64,000 nucleotides of DNA from Pleurostoma richardsiae. Lineage: Eukaryota; Ascomycota; Sordariomycetes; Calosphaeriales; Pleurostomataceae. Of the stretch, positions 12,142 through 22,888 are shown one piece after another. Under the pieces are notes generated by a model. It searched no databases. It was given only the letters and a program-made list of their open reading frames with translations, and was not told where the DNA came from. The position numbers were made by a program, and so were the translations under genes. The stretch is from positions 248,001-312,000 of the forward strand of contig JANBVO010000011.1 in NCBI GenBank assembly GCA_030052745.1, in the 5' to 3' direction. Position 1 is the stretch's first letter, and every line of letters starts with the position of its first letter.

Positions 12142-15100
12142 TCACGAAAATGTCAATAATTCTCCCAACTCCTCAGTGCAAAACAAACCAAGTGCTTCGA
12201 AAGGCAGGACCTTCACAACCCGGAATGGTTCATCAGACAGGTCATCGATCGGTAGAAGCCGTATTTCTCGCGCTTGAGGCGATCTGAGCTGCTTCGCGAG
12301 AGGGCCGGGCCTTTGAGCGGCCCATGCCGGCCGATGATTGCGCTCGGCAGCTCTGACCATTTCGATAGCGGGCGCTGTGGGGATGATGTGCGCTAGCTGC
12401 ATTACACCTAGCAGATCCAGATAGAAAGGCTCTTCCGCCTTTGCGGCGGCCTTACCAGATGCGGCGATCATTCGATACCCGACGAAACAGACCGATGGTT
12501 CCGCTCCGAGGTGTAAAAAAAGCTCTATGATCTTGGAGACAATTCTCAGGTCACGTTCCTCGCCACCCCGATACCTCATAAGTTGCGAAACAGCGAGTAA
12601 GAAGGAAGTCCATGTCGTCCATGGCGGGTCTCTTGTCCACCGCCAGAAGACTTTTGACTCCCAGTAGCCATTTGCATAGTAGAGTTTGCAAGCTCCAGGT
12701 GATTCAGTGTTCGGATCAATGGTCACTTGGGCGGCGAGTGCGGGAAGCAAGTTTGTCTCCTGCTCTCCCTGGACGGCTGAGGACAAGTCACATAAAGCAG
12801 CTGCTAGGACAATATCGTAGCCGCCGTGGGAAGCTGGCAAGAGTAGACTCGGGTTGCGGGATACGAAGTCCACCGCAAGATATTTGATGCCACGAAACGA
12901 AATATCGTGGATGATTGCGGCTTCTAGATGCTCTCTCTCGACTTTACAGAAGTTCATGCCGGTTTGTAGCTCAGGTTCGAGAGATGTTAGCAGCAGGCGT
13001 ACAGAATTCTCGGCGTCGCATTCTGCTAGCTGTTTGAGCATGCGAATAGCCGAGACTAACTCACGCGAGAAGGGTGGAAGTCCAGCCATCGCCGCATGAG
13101 AGCATGTATGGAGCAGCGCATCCATCATGAATGCAGGTTCTGCGTTGCCAAACTTGATGTGAGCGAGCAGTACTAAATTAAAAGCCGCAAACGGGCAGAA
13201 GTCCTCTCCAGCTGCTTTTCGCAGCTCGTCTTGGATGTCGGGATCAGAGAAAAAATCCTTGACAGATCGATGAACAAACTGCAAGTGGTGGCAGTGTGGG
13301 AAAGGCTCCCCTTTGACGGGCACCACCTCGATCAACCCTTTGCACCTGGCTATCACCCTGACGCACACAGCATGGCATTTCCTTGTGGATTCTTCTGGGC
13401 TCAGCGTAGCTCCCAGGTCACCAAAGAGAAGACGGGTTTGAAGGCCAGGGTTGTCCAACAAGTCATCCAAGATTGCTTGTGTGTGAGGCCAACCACTCAC
13501 GCCCCAAAAACTGCCGTCTTCGCTCATAGTTAGAAACGTCCGCGCAGCCCTTTTTCGCTCAGATTTCTCTATAGATTGCATCATTTGCTGGAGCATGCTT
13601 CTCATGCCCTGCGGTACGGAGTCCAATTTCTCGCACAGCTGCACCATAGAGCAACAGTCGCCCATTCCTTTCAGGAGGTTGAAGGTAACGAGACGAACCC
13701 ACAAGAAGACGCCTTCAGACTTCTTTATTATGGATTCAATGAAGTGTTGACTGCCCTGGTTGTCTTCATCTCTGAAAGCTTCGAAGCGTTCGTCTTGATC
13801 GAATTGGCTTTCCACAAAGAGATACATGTCGCCTCGGGTCAACTCGTGAAGCTTCATGTGCGTCAATGGGTCCGAGGCAAAGTGACGCCGGAACTCCTCG
13901 TGAGGTCGACTCGAAAGGCAGAACTTGATATTTTCCGAGGCTGATGCCCACGAGCTGAGGTTTTTGGCAAATGCCCAGTAGTCTCCCTCGTATTCGTCGA
14001 GACCGTCGATAAAACAGCAAACTTTGTAGTTGAACATCGTCTTTTTGTTGCCGAAAAGTTGATTAATTGCAGCTTGCAATTCAGTCATATCAAACGGTCG
14101 TTCGGAGTTAGGGGGCATAGATGTGATGTCGATATTTGAGGACCAAGCTGTAGGAAACACGATGGGGATCATGCTTGGGCATTGCCGTAGAATGTCCCAC
14201 AGGATGCTCCGGTATAGGCCTTCGAGGCTCCGTTCAAGGCTGTTGCCCGAGATCCAGAAGAAAAAGCGAGCGAGGATGAGCGTCTTGCCACTTGCTTGGG
14301 CCCAACCCTCGAGCTCTTGGCGGGTTCTGTCCTCATGCGCCACGAACTTCATGAGCGTGGATTTTCCCGAGCCTGCCTTGCCAGAAATGTAGAAGATACC
14401 GCTTTTTGCTCTGAGCCACTCAAGGAAGCAGGTCCGCTTTTGTACATGAAGCTTTGCTTCCCACCTAAGCAGAATATCGTCAGACGCAGGGGTTTTGATA
14501 TGCGAGTCGTACAGCAGCCAGCGGTAAGTGTTCTTATGTGCATTTTCTACCGTCCGTTCTCGACTCCCAAGGTGCGAAAACCACAGTCTATGAAGGATCT
14601 TGTCTTCACGGCCAACGGTGTGCAATGCAGTATCAATCTTCATGAGTGACTGATGGATTGCTGTCAAGATATCCTGCGTCGCAGTGGGTTCGCCGGTATT
14701 CTGGCTTCGGCGTATCTCAGATTGAATGGTCGCGGTCAGGGTATCCCTGGCTTGCCGAATTTCGTCACGCGTTGCTCGGCTACCCTTAGCATGTTCCTGG
14801 ATTGATGACTCGAGAAGCAGCTTTGTGCTCGAGAAATCATCGCTATATTGTGTGAGCAAAGCCTAAAGCAAAAGAACCGGAGTCACCAACGTACTTCAAC
14901 ATTCCTAGAACTATCCCAATGACTTGGGTTCTGTATCTGTCCAATCTCGCCGAAAGTGAGGCCAGCTTTTTCTTTGTCGTCACCGCTTTGTATGAAGCCC
15001 GAAGGCTCGCAAGCTTGGATCCTGATGTCTTCGCCGTGGTCGCCTGTATGGCCGCGAGGAGCTCATCGGACAGTCGTCCGCATTCTTCCTTCAGGACAAT

Positions 15101-15322
15101 GAGGTTCTGGTCTCCAGGTGAGAGATGACCGTTGGGCGCAGGAACACGAAGCCGTTGCGTGAGAGCCTTGAGATCGTTTGTGGTGATATCGAGGTCTCTC
15201 AACTCCGCCGTGACACCAGATGTTGAGTGATAAACTTCAACGGCCCCCTTTACCAGCTTTGATGAAAACTCAAGGAACTGAACTACGGCACCAGCCAGCC
15301 CGAAAGCCGTTACCGGGTCCAT
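12142..15322 (-). CDS. NACHT-type STAND (NLR-like) protein
   Basis: Two exons (15322-14895 and 14842-12142) with a 52-base intron give 1042 residues. The ATG-led N-terminal domain (MDPVTAFGLAGAVVQFLEFS) is the helical type found before NACHT domains in fungal STAND proteins. The NACHT core has an intact P-loop GKAGSGKST near 297-305, a Walker B-like CFIDGLDEYE near 419-428, and the sensor-like CLSSRPHEEF. A FVHRSVKDFF motif near 665-675 marks the helical region seen after many fungal NACHT domains. No ankyrin, WD40 or TPR repeats are evident in the remaining 370 residues, unlike classic NLRs. Such proteins are NTP-driven switches implicated in non-self recognition and heterokaryon incompatibility; the role here is inferred from family. 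The chosen acceptor (14843) is the only one that restores frame with a normal-length intron. Confidence 0.9.
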
Positions 15323-16067
15323 CTTTTTGTCGACAAACTATGTCTTGGTATGTGTAGGTGGTGAGATAAACAGGCCTGTACAATAATAGGCCCCTAGGAA
15401 AAACAAGGCCGTGGTCCTCCGGTTAGAGCATCTTTCATCTGTAACGAAGGCGTAGACAGAGCCCGTCGAGTAATTGAAGAAAAAGGGGGAAGAGAAAAGA
15501 AACGACTCCAGGATCATGTACACTAGTATTTCAGCGAGGTTCTGGGGGGGTTGGGCATATACCGATACAGCGAGGGTGGTCGGCTCAACCCAACGCCGAC
15601 AAGCTCAGCCTCCACCGGTTTTGACGAAGGCAGTGATAGGACAGATGCTGCCTAGGCAGATTTCCAAAAGCACCAGGGGAGATATGCCAACCTGCAGGCT
15701 TTGCTGCATGCGTTCCATGCCATTGTGCATCACAAAGCACCAATGGCGGTCCAGCTTCCAAAGCCTCGCTACGAGCAGACTTACCATGCCACACTGGAGG
15801 CGCGGCCAGAAGTCAAGGGGTGAATCCATTCGATTCTCTATCATGCAGCCAGCTAATCAGCCATGCATCTCCAGTAACGGTGTCTCGGCCGTCCAATGAC
15901 CATATCTAGCAAACGTGAGGTAGGTATCTTGCCGCCCATATCAAAACGCCTTCCGCCGTCTTCTCGAAGCAAACCCAAACCACAGCAGATCCCCAGCCCT
16001 TCGTTCCCTTTCCCAGACCCCCCCTGCATTTTGTACAGAGCAGTATTCTACTTATACAACGGCGACA
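15323..16067. other. Intergenic, 0.75 kb
   Basis: This is the promoter side of the NACHT gene and the 3' flank of scc2. Overlapping short frames on both strands lack any recognisable protein. A mixed purine run (GAAGAAAAAGGGGGAAGAG) lies near 15475-15495. Confidence 0.5.
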
Positions 16068-19000
16068 TCAATCGAAGTAGTCGCCGTAGTCAGATTCTCC
16101 CTCAGCGTCTAGGTCTGGCGCAGCATTCTTCCGCGGCCGACCGCGCTTGCGAGGCTGCGAGCTCGACCGAGCTCGCTTCTTTCTGCCCCGAGGGGTGCTC
16201 ACTGACTTTCTCTTCCGACCTCTATCCTCGGCTAGGTCGTCTTCATCGCCACTGGGCGTCATGGGCTCTTCATCGTTCAGATCGCCATCCTCGTCGGCAA
16301 CCTTGAACTCTTTGTCGACACTCATAAGCTCGACAAAGGACTTGCATTGCAGGACCATCTGCTCTTGTGAAGTCAGGCCAGACATGATCAGGTTGATTTC
16401 TTCCCAAAGCTTGTCCCCAGTGATGCCCTGAACCTTAACGGGTGCTTTGTTGAGGTCCTTCGCTACCGCCTTGGCTTTGGGCTCGCGCCGACTCGTCCCC
16501 ATGTTGTATAGGCGGCGGAGGTATGAACGCGTCTCCCAAAGTGCCTGGAGTATCATGGAGCCTGCCGTCAATTGTCGTAGGCGTGGCGTGTCTACCCCGA
16601 TGGTGAATGGAGGCGGTTGGTCCCCTCCGCTCTCCATTACCTGCTGGGAGCTGGGTTCGGCGTCCATGCGAACCTGAAATACCTCTGATTCGATCGCATG
16701 CGCGATACTCGCACCTATGCCACCGACAAGCTTTTCCATGGCAGACACCACCGACTGCAGCTCTCCCATAGTCATATACTCGAAGAAAGCAAGGTTTTCC
16801 ACGATGAAACGAGAATACTGCACATGCGGTGGTATGTCTTCTGAAGCGTTGAGTTTGGATGGGTCGAATTCGATCTGATTGCACAGCTTCTCGAGAAACT
16901 TGCTCCTATTCTTCGACTTGCTGATCTTGAGTACCTCCATCATGAAGTGCAACTTGGGAGTAAAGGGGTCGGTGGTTGCACCGTGAGCCTCGCCAACAAT
17001 GTCGCGCTGGTATGCGAAGGCTGACTGGATGGCCCTGGCATACTCCCGCTCTAGAACGGCTTCATACTTAGTATGGAGAGCGCGGTGTTCCGAGAATGCA
17101 AGTTCAGCCATCTTGCTGACAGTAGACGTCTCAAGTGTGATGAGGGTCACTCCCGTTTCTTTGGGGTGGACCAAACCTTGCCGATTGATGCTAGCGAGAA
17201 CCTCTGCTGCCAGGAAAGCATGCTCATCTTGCGTTGCAAGACTAATTCTGGTGATTTCCTTGAGGAAACGCTGGGTCGTTCCACTGGCAACGTCGTCATA
17301 ACTAGTGCCGCCCATTACTGTCAGCTTCTGTTTGTCACCCTCGCTCTCCTCGGCAGAGGCAGCCTCGGCGGCGCGCTCAGATCGATGCTCTTCTGTTAAG
17401 AGGAACTCCTTGAACGACCGGAGAACCATTGCTTCGAGAGCTGGTATCTTCTCGTCAAAGACCTGTTGGAAGGTCGTATAAACATTGGCGGCAGTGTAGT
17501 TTCTTGGCCAGGATTGGCAGATCAGCCCAACCGCGTCTAGCGCGCTCTTTCTAACTTCCAGAGGCTGACTAGGCGACGCGAACGGAATCAGAACATCGAC
17601 CATCAGCTTTGACACCGAGTTTCCTTGCCACTTCGGAAAACCTGTCCTGAAAAGCTCTTGGTGCTGTTCGAGATCACAATGCTTCCCAGCCATACCCACA
17701 ATGAGCGAATAGCGATCGAATTGCCGCATCTTGTGGTCATCAAGGGGAGCTTTCTGTGCCATTGCCCGAATTTTCTGCACTCCCTGCAAGCTAGACAGGA
17801 TCAGGCGAGCTAGGTGCTCTGACGTTTGGAGCAGACCACTGATGTTCCAGAGGCATGCCATAACGTCGTCCAAAAGGGGCCGGGGAACCTTAGAAACAGA
17901 CGGAAGAAGCTCCGCGCGAATGTCCATCAGGAACTGTGAATGGACGCTTGACAGCTGAGGCAACACTTGTCGGTATATTGTGAGAACGGCCCTGGAAACA
18001 CTAGGGTTTCCGCCAGTGCGGATGCTCAAGATGTATTGCTTCAGCAGTCGAATCTGTTCAAAGGTGAACAGTCTTCCATCCGCTTTTGCAAATATCATGA
18101 GCAGTTGCAATGCATCCCGTCCAGATGGGACGGACGGATCGTCCGAGTCCTGGTTCTCTAAGAACTCGAACATACTGGCAACAAGAGTTTTGCAGACCCT
18201 GAAGGTCTCCCCAGTCGTCTTGGTTTCCGGTCGGATAATAGCCTGGAAGACTTGGTCTAGCACTGCCATTGCGCTCCCCTGCTTGGCTGTGTGAACCATA
18301 AGCGACACGTGATCCATGAGTGCAGTTTGGTACGCCGCGGAGCCTTCGCCGCTGAGGAATGGGTGAATCCAGATCTCTTCAATCACCTGACGTGCGATGT
18401 CTCGAACGCCCTCATCTGGGTCCTGGACGCGATGCAATAGGTTGCTAGCAATCGCACCTCGGACGCTCTTCTTGGGGTTGCGTAGGTAGATCTCCTTTGC
18501 TAGCTTCATGGCCCGTTTGCGAACACCAACACCAGCATCGGTGAAACGCTCAAGTATAGTTGGTATCGTCGTCTCTTGGAGAGCTGGTCGTAGATCGATG
18601 CACTTTCCTATCAAACCAAGGGCCGAGTCCCGTACTTGGGGTGACGGATCACTGGAGCACTGTAAGATCAACTGAATCGTGGTCGGATCGGCATCGAGGA
18701 TAGTTGGATCCGTCTCTAACACTTGGTTGACGCTCTTCAGACTCTTGCTGCGGACAGTCGCCTGGTCGCTGGCCATAGAGCGCAATAGGATGCCAAGAAT
18801 CCGAGGGAAAGCTTCGCAAAATGTGGTATGCATCAGCGCAATGCCGTACGAAAGCCTTCCCTGGCTGGAAGAGACAGCACTGAACGTGTATTCTCGGGAA
18901 AGCCACCGGCGGTCTTGAATCATCATCCGGAGCCGATAGGCCAGCTTGCCCAATTCTTGATCGCGTCCGTCATCATCATCTTTACAATCATCATAAGATG

Positions 19001-21719
19001 TAAAGATTTGCTCCGCCCACTCTGCCATTAAGAGCGAGACAGCGCTGCCTATGTGCGGATCTTCAGAGCGACGGTCCTCGAGATACTCAAGAGCGACTCT
19101 GTATGGCCCAGACCAGGTGATTACCGCCTCACGGCCAAGTCTGGATTCCAGGGATGAAGAAGCCAAGTCGGCCAGGAAGACCCCCAGCTCGTTCTGTTCG
19201 GCGGCTTCCAATGAAGTGGAAGATTTTCGAAGATGGGACCTCAATTTCGATATCGACGCTCCCATCGCACCGAGGGCATCAAGGGCCATGTTCTTTACCG
19301 GGGCAGCTGTCTTGTCGTTCTCGCTGAGCTTGATCATCACACCGGCGAGGACACGAAGCAAGAGTTCAGCCGCAGGCCATTCAGGTAGATCCAAGCACGT
19401 GGTGAAGTCCTCAATGAACTGATCGAAAAGGTTCCGGTAAGGCGTTTCTCCAGACTTGGTAGACTTCGATGCCCGGTCAACTATGAAGTTGACGACGTAT
19501 GATGCATTGGCTATAGCTGTCTTGACCAAAGGTTCGGAGAAGCTTCGCAGTTCCGAGACCGCGACGCTGTGCTGAGCAGCAGCATGCTCCTCGCTCTTGA
19601 TTGTGGATGTATCCGTATGCGAGTTGCCTTTGCTCATCGGGTCGTCACCATCTTCCTCGGCAGAATCCCCCTCTACCGATTGCATAAGCTTGCTTCGGTT
19701 TCCCTTCCTGTCATCAAGCTTGGTGGCACTGGCTTGGATTAAGCCCATAATGAGCGCCGAAACGACCTGGATGCTTCCACCATCAGCCAGCTTGAACTGT
19801 CGGGCGTTCTGTTTTCCTAGCCTGTCAAGAGATGACAAGATGTCATTGATGATGCTCTTTCTCTGAGAAGGATCCCGCAAGAATATCTGCGATAGTAGGT
19901 CCATAGCCACTAGTCGGATGCCATCGAATTTCGGGATGCCCATAACAGAGTCCTTCTCCATACGGGCATTCTCGATGAAGATGAGATGAGATGCCACCGA
20001 CTCCAGCATGTTGATGACCATTTCTGGTAATTCTATGGTAGATACCAGGGACGCTGTAACTGACAGAAGTCGCTGGTAGCTCGTGAAGACAGTAGCAATG
20101 GTCTTCTTATGAGGCGCAAGCAACCTGAACGCAGTCTCCGCCTCACCATGGTCTTTCGAGCTTCGCATCTCAGTAATGGGCTCGATGATTGCATCCATGA
20201 CATTCCGAAGGAGCTTCGCGTAATTCTGGCTCGTATCTTCCGAGTAAAGCTGCTTGTCTTCTCGGCCACCTGACATGATCCAGAAGGACGTTCGAGCAGC
20301 CCTTAATGCGCAGTCAACATCATGTAACTGCTGCAGCCACTGATCGACTTCCGAACTGCCCGAGGACTGGTCGATTCTTAAGTCGAGATCTTCCAAGTAC
20401 CTAACTGCGCCCTCACACAGTCTCTGGATCCGGAGCAGGTCATCGAGTGGGACATCTGCAAAACAGCCCAACGAAATGGATTTCTGGAGCAAGGGCTGGA
20501 GCTTATGATGCGCTGCCGCCGTCAGGGTAGGTTTCTGGTCGTGAGATAAGGTGACCAGAGGGTGAGTACCCGATCCTGCGGCAGACAGTTCGTCTTCAGC
20601 CTCGAAGAGTTCCTGACAACAGCGACGCAGCTCCTGGAAAGCTGCAGCGGTCCTCTGCCTCTGATCCAGGCTGATGTTATAGGCGTCCTGGCTATCAGCG
20701 TATTCGTCACGTTTCCGTTTCCTGGTAGACAGATTTGCCGGCTCTTCTGGCAGGTCGGGCACATCGGTAACGACCACATAGTCCTCTTTATTGAAGGATG
20801 GTTTACTTGGCAGCTCTATTGCGAAGGACTTGCGCGGGGTGCTTGTGACAGATCTCGCTACCGGCTTAGAGTCGGGGAAGGGTGTTGGTTCGGCGGATGA
20901 GCCAGCTGTGGAGGCGTCAACAGGCGTGCCGTGAGGCAATATTATCTCGAACCTCGAAGAATTGTGCGCATGTGACTGGGCATTCACGGTGCCTGGGCTC
21001 GGCTTTTTGAGGTCAGGGGTTCGTTGAGGATGTTGTCGCGGAGTCGCCTGCTTAGCCTGTGCAGAGGAAACTGAAGGCTGATTCGGCAACACCGTGGCAG
21101 GTGTGTCAGGTGTAGGGTATCTGAAAGAGATGGCGGTATTGTCATATACCATCTTCGAAAATGGCGGGAGCCCTGCCGCGATGCTCGGCGATGTTCCATT
21201 TGTGCTAGCTACCTTGGGGCTGGTGTTGAAGACACTAGGATATGTCAGAGATGCGACATTTGGTATGCGCCGGGACAGGTTGTGCATGCTTACAAGTTGG
21301 TGATCCGGCTGGGATTGAGGTATTGCTGAACTTGATCTAGGGCTTGCTCGAGTTGCTGTGACTTTGAGCGATTCGCGGCTTCTTTCGACAGAGTATCGTA
21401 ATCTTGTCGCGGTACAACCTGCGCCAGGCTGGAGGCAAGCGAGCCTGAGCCCAAAGTCGGTGTCGGAATGATGTCTGTTTCGGGTCAGTTTGGCTCTGCG
21501 GTCGGCAACATGCTGTGCAGTTGCAAAGCAGCAAGCGTGCTGCGCGCACTTACCTGACTCCAACGGGACGATAGAGGCAGAAGTGAAGGGTGTGTAGGGC
21601 AGGGCCTCGTAAAGAGTGAAAGGTCGAGAGAAAGAGGAATCCTGTGCTGCAGAGTGCTGGGGGCCGGGATTGGCGCCGTTCGGCACGCCGTTCTGATTGC
21701 TTGGTCGTCTGTTTGCCAT
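16068..21719 (-). CDS. scc2: Cohesin loader Scc2/Mis4 (NIPBL)
   Basis: Three exons (21719-21554, 21474-21294, 21234-16068) give 1837 residues. The ATG at 21719 (MANRRPSNQ) is used because the reading frame further upstream begins only with GTG. Scc2 with Scc4 loads cohesin onto chromatin and stimulates its ATPase. The N-terminal 300 residues are disordered and would contain the Scc4-binding part. HEAT repeats follow, including VRSKSLKSVNQVLETDPTIL, VRDSALGLIGKCIDLRP and VRKRAMKLAKEIYLRNPKK. The C-terminal Nipped-B region includes ALDAVGLICQSWPRNYTAAN. The tail is basic and nuclear-like (GRKKRARSSSQPRKRGRPRK), with an AT-hook-like RKRGRPRK. It diverges from rpa12, with 531 bases between the two start codons. 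Confidence 0.95.
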   Translation of the reverse strand: MANRRPSNQNGVPNGANPGPQHSAAQDSSFSRPFTLYEALPYTPFTSASIVPLESGKCAQHACCFATAQHVADRRAKLTRNRHHSDTDFGLRLACLQPGAGCTATRLRYSVERSRESLKVTATRASPRSSSAIPQSQPDHQLVSMHNLSRRIPNVASLTYPSVFNTSPKVASTNGTSPSIAAGLPPFSKMVYDNTAISFRYPTPDTPATVLPNQPSVSSAQAKQATPRQHPQRTPDLKKPSPGTVNAQSHAHNSSRFEIILPHGTPVDASTAGSSAEPTPFPDSKPVARSVTSTPRKSFAIELPSKPSFNKEDYVVVTDVPDLPEEPANLSTRKRKRDEYADSQDAYNISLDQRQRTAAAFQELRRCCQELFEAEDELSAAGSGTHPLVTLSHDQKPTLTAAAHHKLQPLLQKSISLGCFADVPLDDLLRIQRLCEGAVRYLEDLDLRIDQSSGSSEVDQWLQQLHDVDCALRAARTSFWIMSGGREDKQLYSEDTSQNYAKLLRNVMDAIIEPITEMRSSKDHGEAETAFRLLAPHKKTIATVFTSYQRLLSVTASLVSTIELPEMVINMLESVASHLIFIENARMEKDSVMGIPKFDGIRLVAMDLLSQIFLRDPSQRKSIINDILSSLDRLGKQNARQFKLADGGSIQVVSALIMGLIQASATKLDDRKGNRSKLMQSVEGDSAEEDGDDPMSKGNSHTDTSTIKSEEHAAAQHSVAVSELRSFSEPLVKTAIANASYVVNFIVDRASKSTKSGETPYRNLFDQFIEDFTTCLDLPEWPAAELLLRVLAGVMIKLSENDKTAAPVKNMALDALGAMGASISKLRSHLRKSSTSLEAAEQNELGVFLADLASSSLESRLGREAVITWSGPYRVALEYLEDRRSEDPHIGSAVSLLMAEWAEQIFTSYDDCKDDDDGRDQELGKLAYRLRMMIQDRRWLSREYTFSAVSSSQGRLSYGIALMHTTFCEAFPRILGILLRSMASDQATVRSKSLKSVNQVLETDPTILDADPTTIQLILQCSSDPSPQVRDSALGLIGKCIDLRPALQETTIPTILERFTDAGVGVRKRAMKLAKEIYLRNPKKSVRGAIASNLLHRVQDPDEGVRDIARQVIEEIWIHPFLSGEGSAAYQTALMDHVSLMVHTAKQGSAMAVLDQVFQAIIRPETKTTGETFRVCKTLVASMFEFLENQDSDDPSVPSGRDALQLLMIFAKADGRLFTFEQIRLLKQYILSIRTGGNPSVSRAVLTIYRQVLPQLSSVHSQFLMDIRAELLPSVSKVPRPLLDDVMACLWNISGLLQTSEHLARLILSSLQGVQKIRAMAQKAPLDDHKMRQFDRYSLIVGMAGKHCDLEQHQELFRTGFPKWQGNSVSKLMVDVLIPFASPSQPLEVRKSALDAVGLICQSWPRNYTAANVYTTFQQVFDEKIPALEAMVLRSFKEFLLTEEHRSERAAEAASAEESEGDKQKLTVMGGTSYDDVASGTTQRFLKEITRISLATQDEHAFLAAEVLASINRQGLVHPKETGVTLITLETSTVSKMAELAFSEHRALHTKYEAVLEREYARAIQSAFAYQRDIVGEAHGATTDPFTPKLHFMMEVLKISKSKNRSKFLEKLCNQIEFDPSKLNASEDIPPHVQYSRFIVENLAFFEYMTMGELQSVVSAMEKLVGGIGASIAHAIESEVFQVRMDAEPSSQQVMESGGDQPPPFTIGVDTPRLRQLTAGSMILQALWETRSYLRRLYNMGTSRREPKAKAVAKDLNKAPVKVQGITGDKLWEEINLIMSGLTSQEQMVLQCKSFVELMSVDKEFKVADEDGDLNDEEPMTPSGDEDDLAEDRGRKRKSVSTPRGRKKRARSSSQPRKRGRPRKNAAPDLDAEGESDYGDYFD

Positions 21720-22250
21720 CTTCACGGAGACATGGCGAAAGCGAGCATGAAAGGACCCTCCCGAATCACCCCCAGACACGACCTGCCGAGCTTTGGTGAG
21801 ACAAATCCGGCGAGAGAGTTGCCATGCGACAGTGGTTTCATGCGACTTGCTGGCGAAGTTGTGGCGAGGGCAGCTCAGTGGTGGTAAAAAGTTGGAGTGT
21901 GCGTTGAAGATCGGAGCTCTACGTGGGTTGGTCGGAGGAGTGAGAGGTGAGGTTTGGCGGGAGCGGCAGCCTTGCGCTAAAGGTCTAGGTACCTAGGCAG
22001 GGTTCGTGCTTTCCGTATGTATGCGGGACAACCCCTGCCGTGCGCTCCTTCTCTCTTTGATCTGGGGATCTCACTGGAGGTACCTTGTAACTCCGTACCC
22101 CTGTCAAAGCCACTCTAAGTTAGCGCATGGTCCGTGCACGACATGCCAGAAATTTTGGGAATGCGCGACGGTCCAGGAATTCTCCCAAAGTCCGCATTCA
22201 GACACGCAAAGGTTTGGTTGATTGCTGACTACCGACAACACTCTTCCGAC
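21720..22250. promoter_or_regulatory. Shared divergent promoter of scc2 and rpa12
   Basis: These 531 bases separate the start codons of scc2 (-) and rpa12 (+). No other gene fits. A palindromic run (AGGTACCT inside CTAGGTACCTAGG) lies at about 21984-21996, a word common in intergenic DNA of these fungi. No specific factor site can be claimed. Confidence 0.5.
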
Positions 22251-22736
22251 ATGGCCGCTATTGGATCCCTGGTATTCTGCACCGACTGCGGCAACCTGTT
22301 GCCAGCGTCGAAAGGCACTGACAAGAACATCCTGCTTTGCGATTGCTGCGGCGCCGAGAACCCAGGTACGAAACAATCGAGACTGCACAATGCCGCCTGA
22401 CTTTGACTTCTAACAACTGGCCCGTCAAGATTCTGCCTCCAAGACGATCGTGACGAGATCAAAGCCGTCCGACTTCCCCTCCTTCCTGCGCCAGAAACTC
22501 TCAACAGTGCAGACGGTCCGGCGTCATGAGGTCGAGACGGAAGCCCGGGCCGACGTGACCTGCCAGAAATGCGGAAGGACAGAGGTTAGGTTCTCTGCTG
22601 TCCAGCTTCGAAGTGCAGATGAAGGAACGACAATATTCTACACTTGTGACTGTGGAAACAAGTCAGTTACACAACACATGCCGCCGCCATTAGATACTCT
22701 TTCTAACACTTGTGCAGGTGGAACGAGAACAACTGA
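22251..22736 (+). CDS. rpa12: RNA polymerase I subunit Rpa12
   Basis: Three exons (22251-22365, 22430-22661, 22718-22736) give 121 residues, the usual length. Rpa12 is the TFIIS-like subunit of RNA polymerase I that drives transcript cleavage and contributes to termination of rRNA synthesis. The N-terminal zinc ribbon has Cys10, 13, 30 and 33 (FCTDC, LCDCC). The C-terminal ribbon has Cys83 and Cys86 (CQKC) and the acidic cleavage motif SADEG at about 100-104. Its last pair is C111-x-C113 (YTCDCGNKW) instead of the usual C-x2-C. The final exon is only 19 bases and encodes the WNENN tail. It converges on the deoxyhypusine hydroxylase gene, with 152 bases between the stop codons. Confidence 0.95.
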
Positions 22737-22888
22737 TCAGATTCACGGCGCCTTTTCAAGTTTTTTATACGCCAGGCTACATTGGTCTCCGTTTTACCCC
22801 TATACAATCCAAGCTGCAGATCAAGAATGAATGATACCCATTTACACCGAGAATAAGCAGTAAGGAGAACAAGTCCTTGCCGGCAGTT

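Noticed and set aside
14863-14894. 32-base intron in the NACHT gene ending at the TTTAG before GCTTTGC
   Set aside because: Too short for a fungal intron and leaves the second exon out of frame; the 52-base intron ending at 14843 restores frame.
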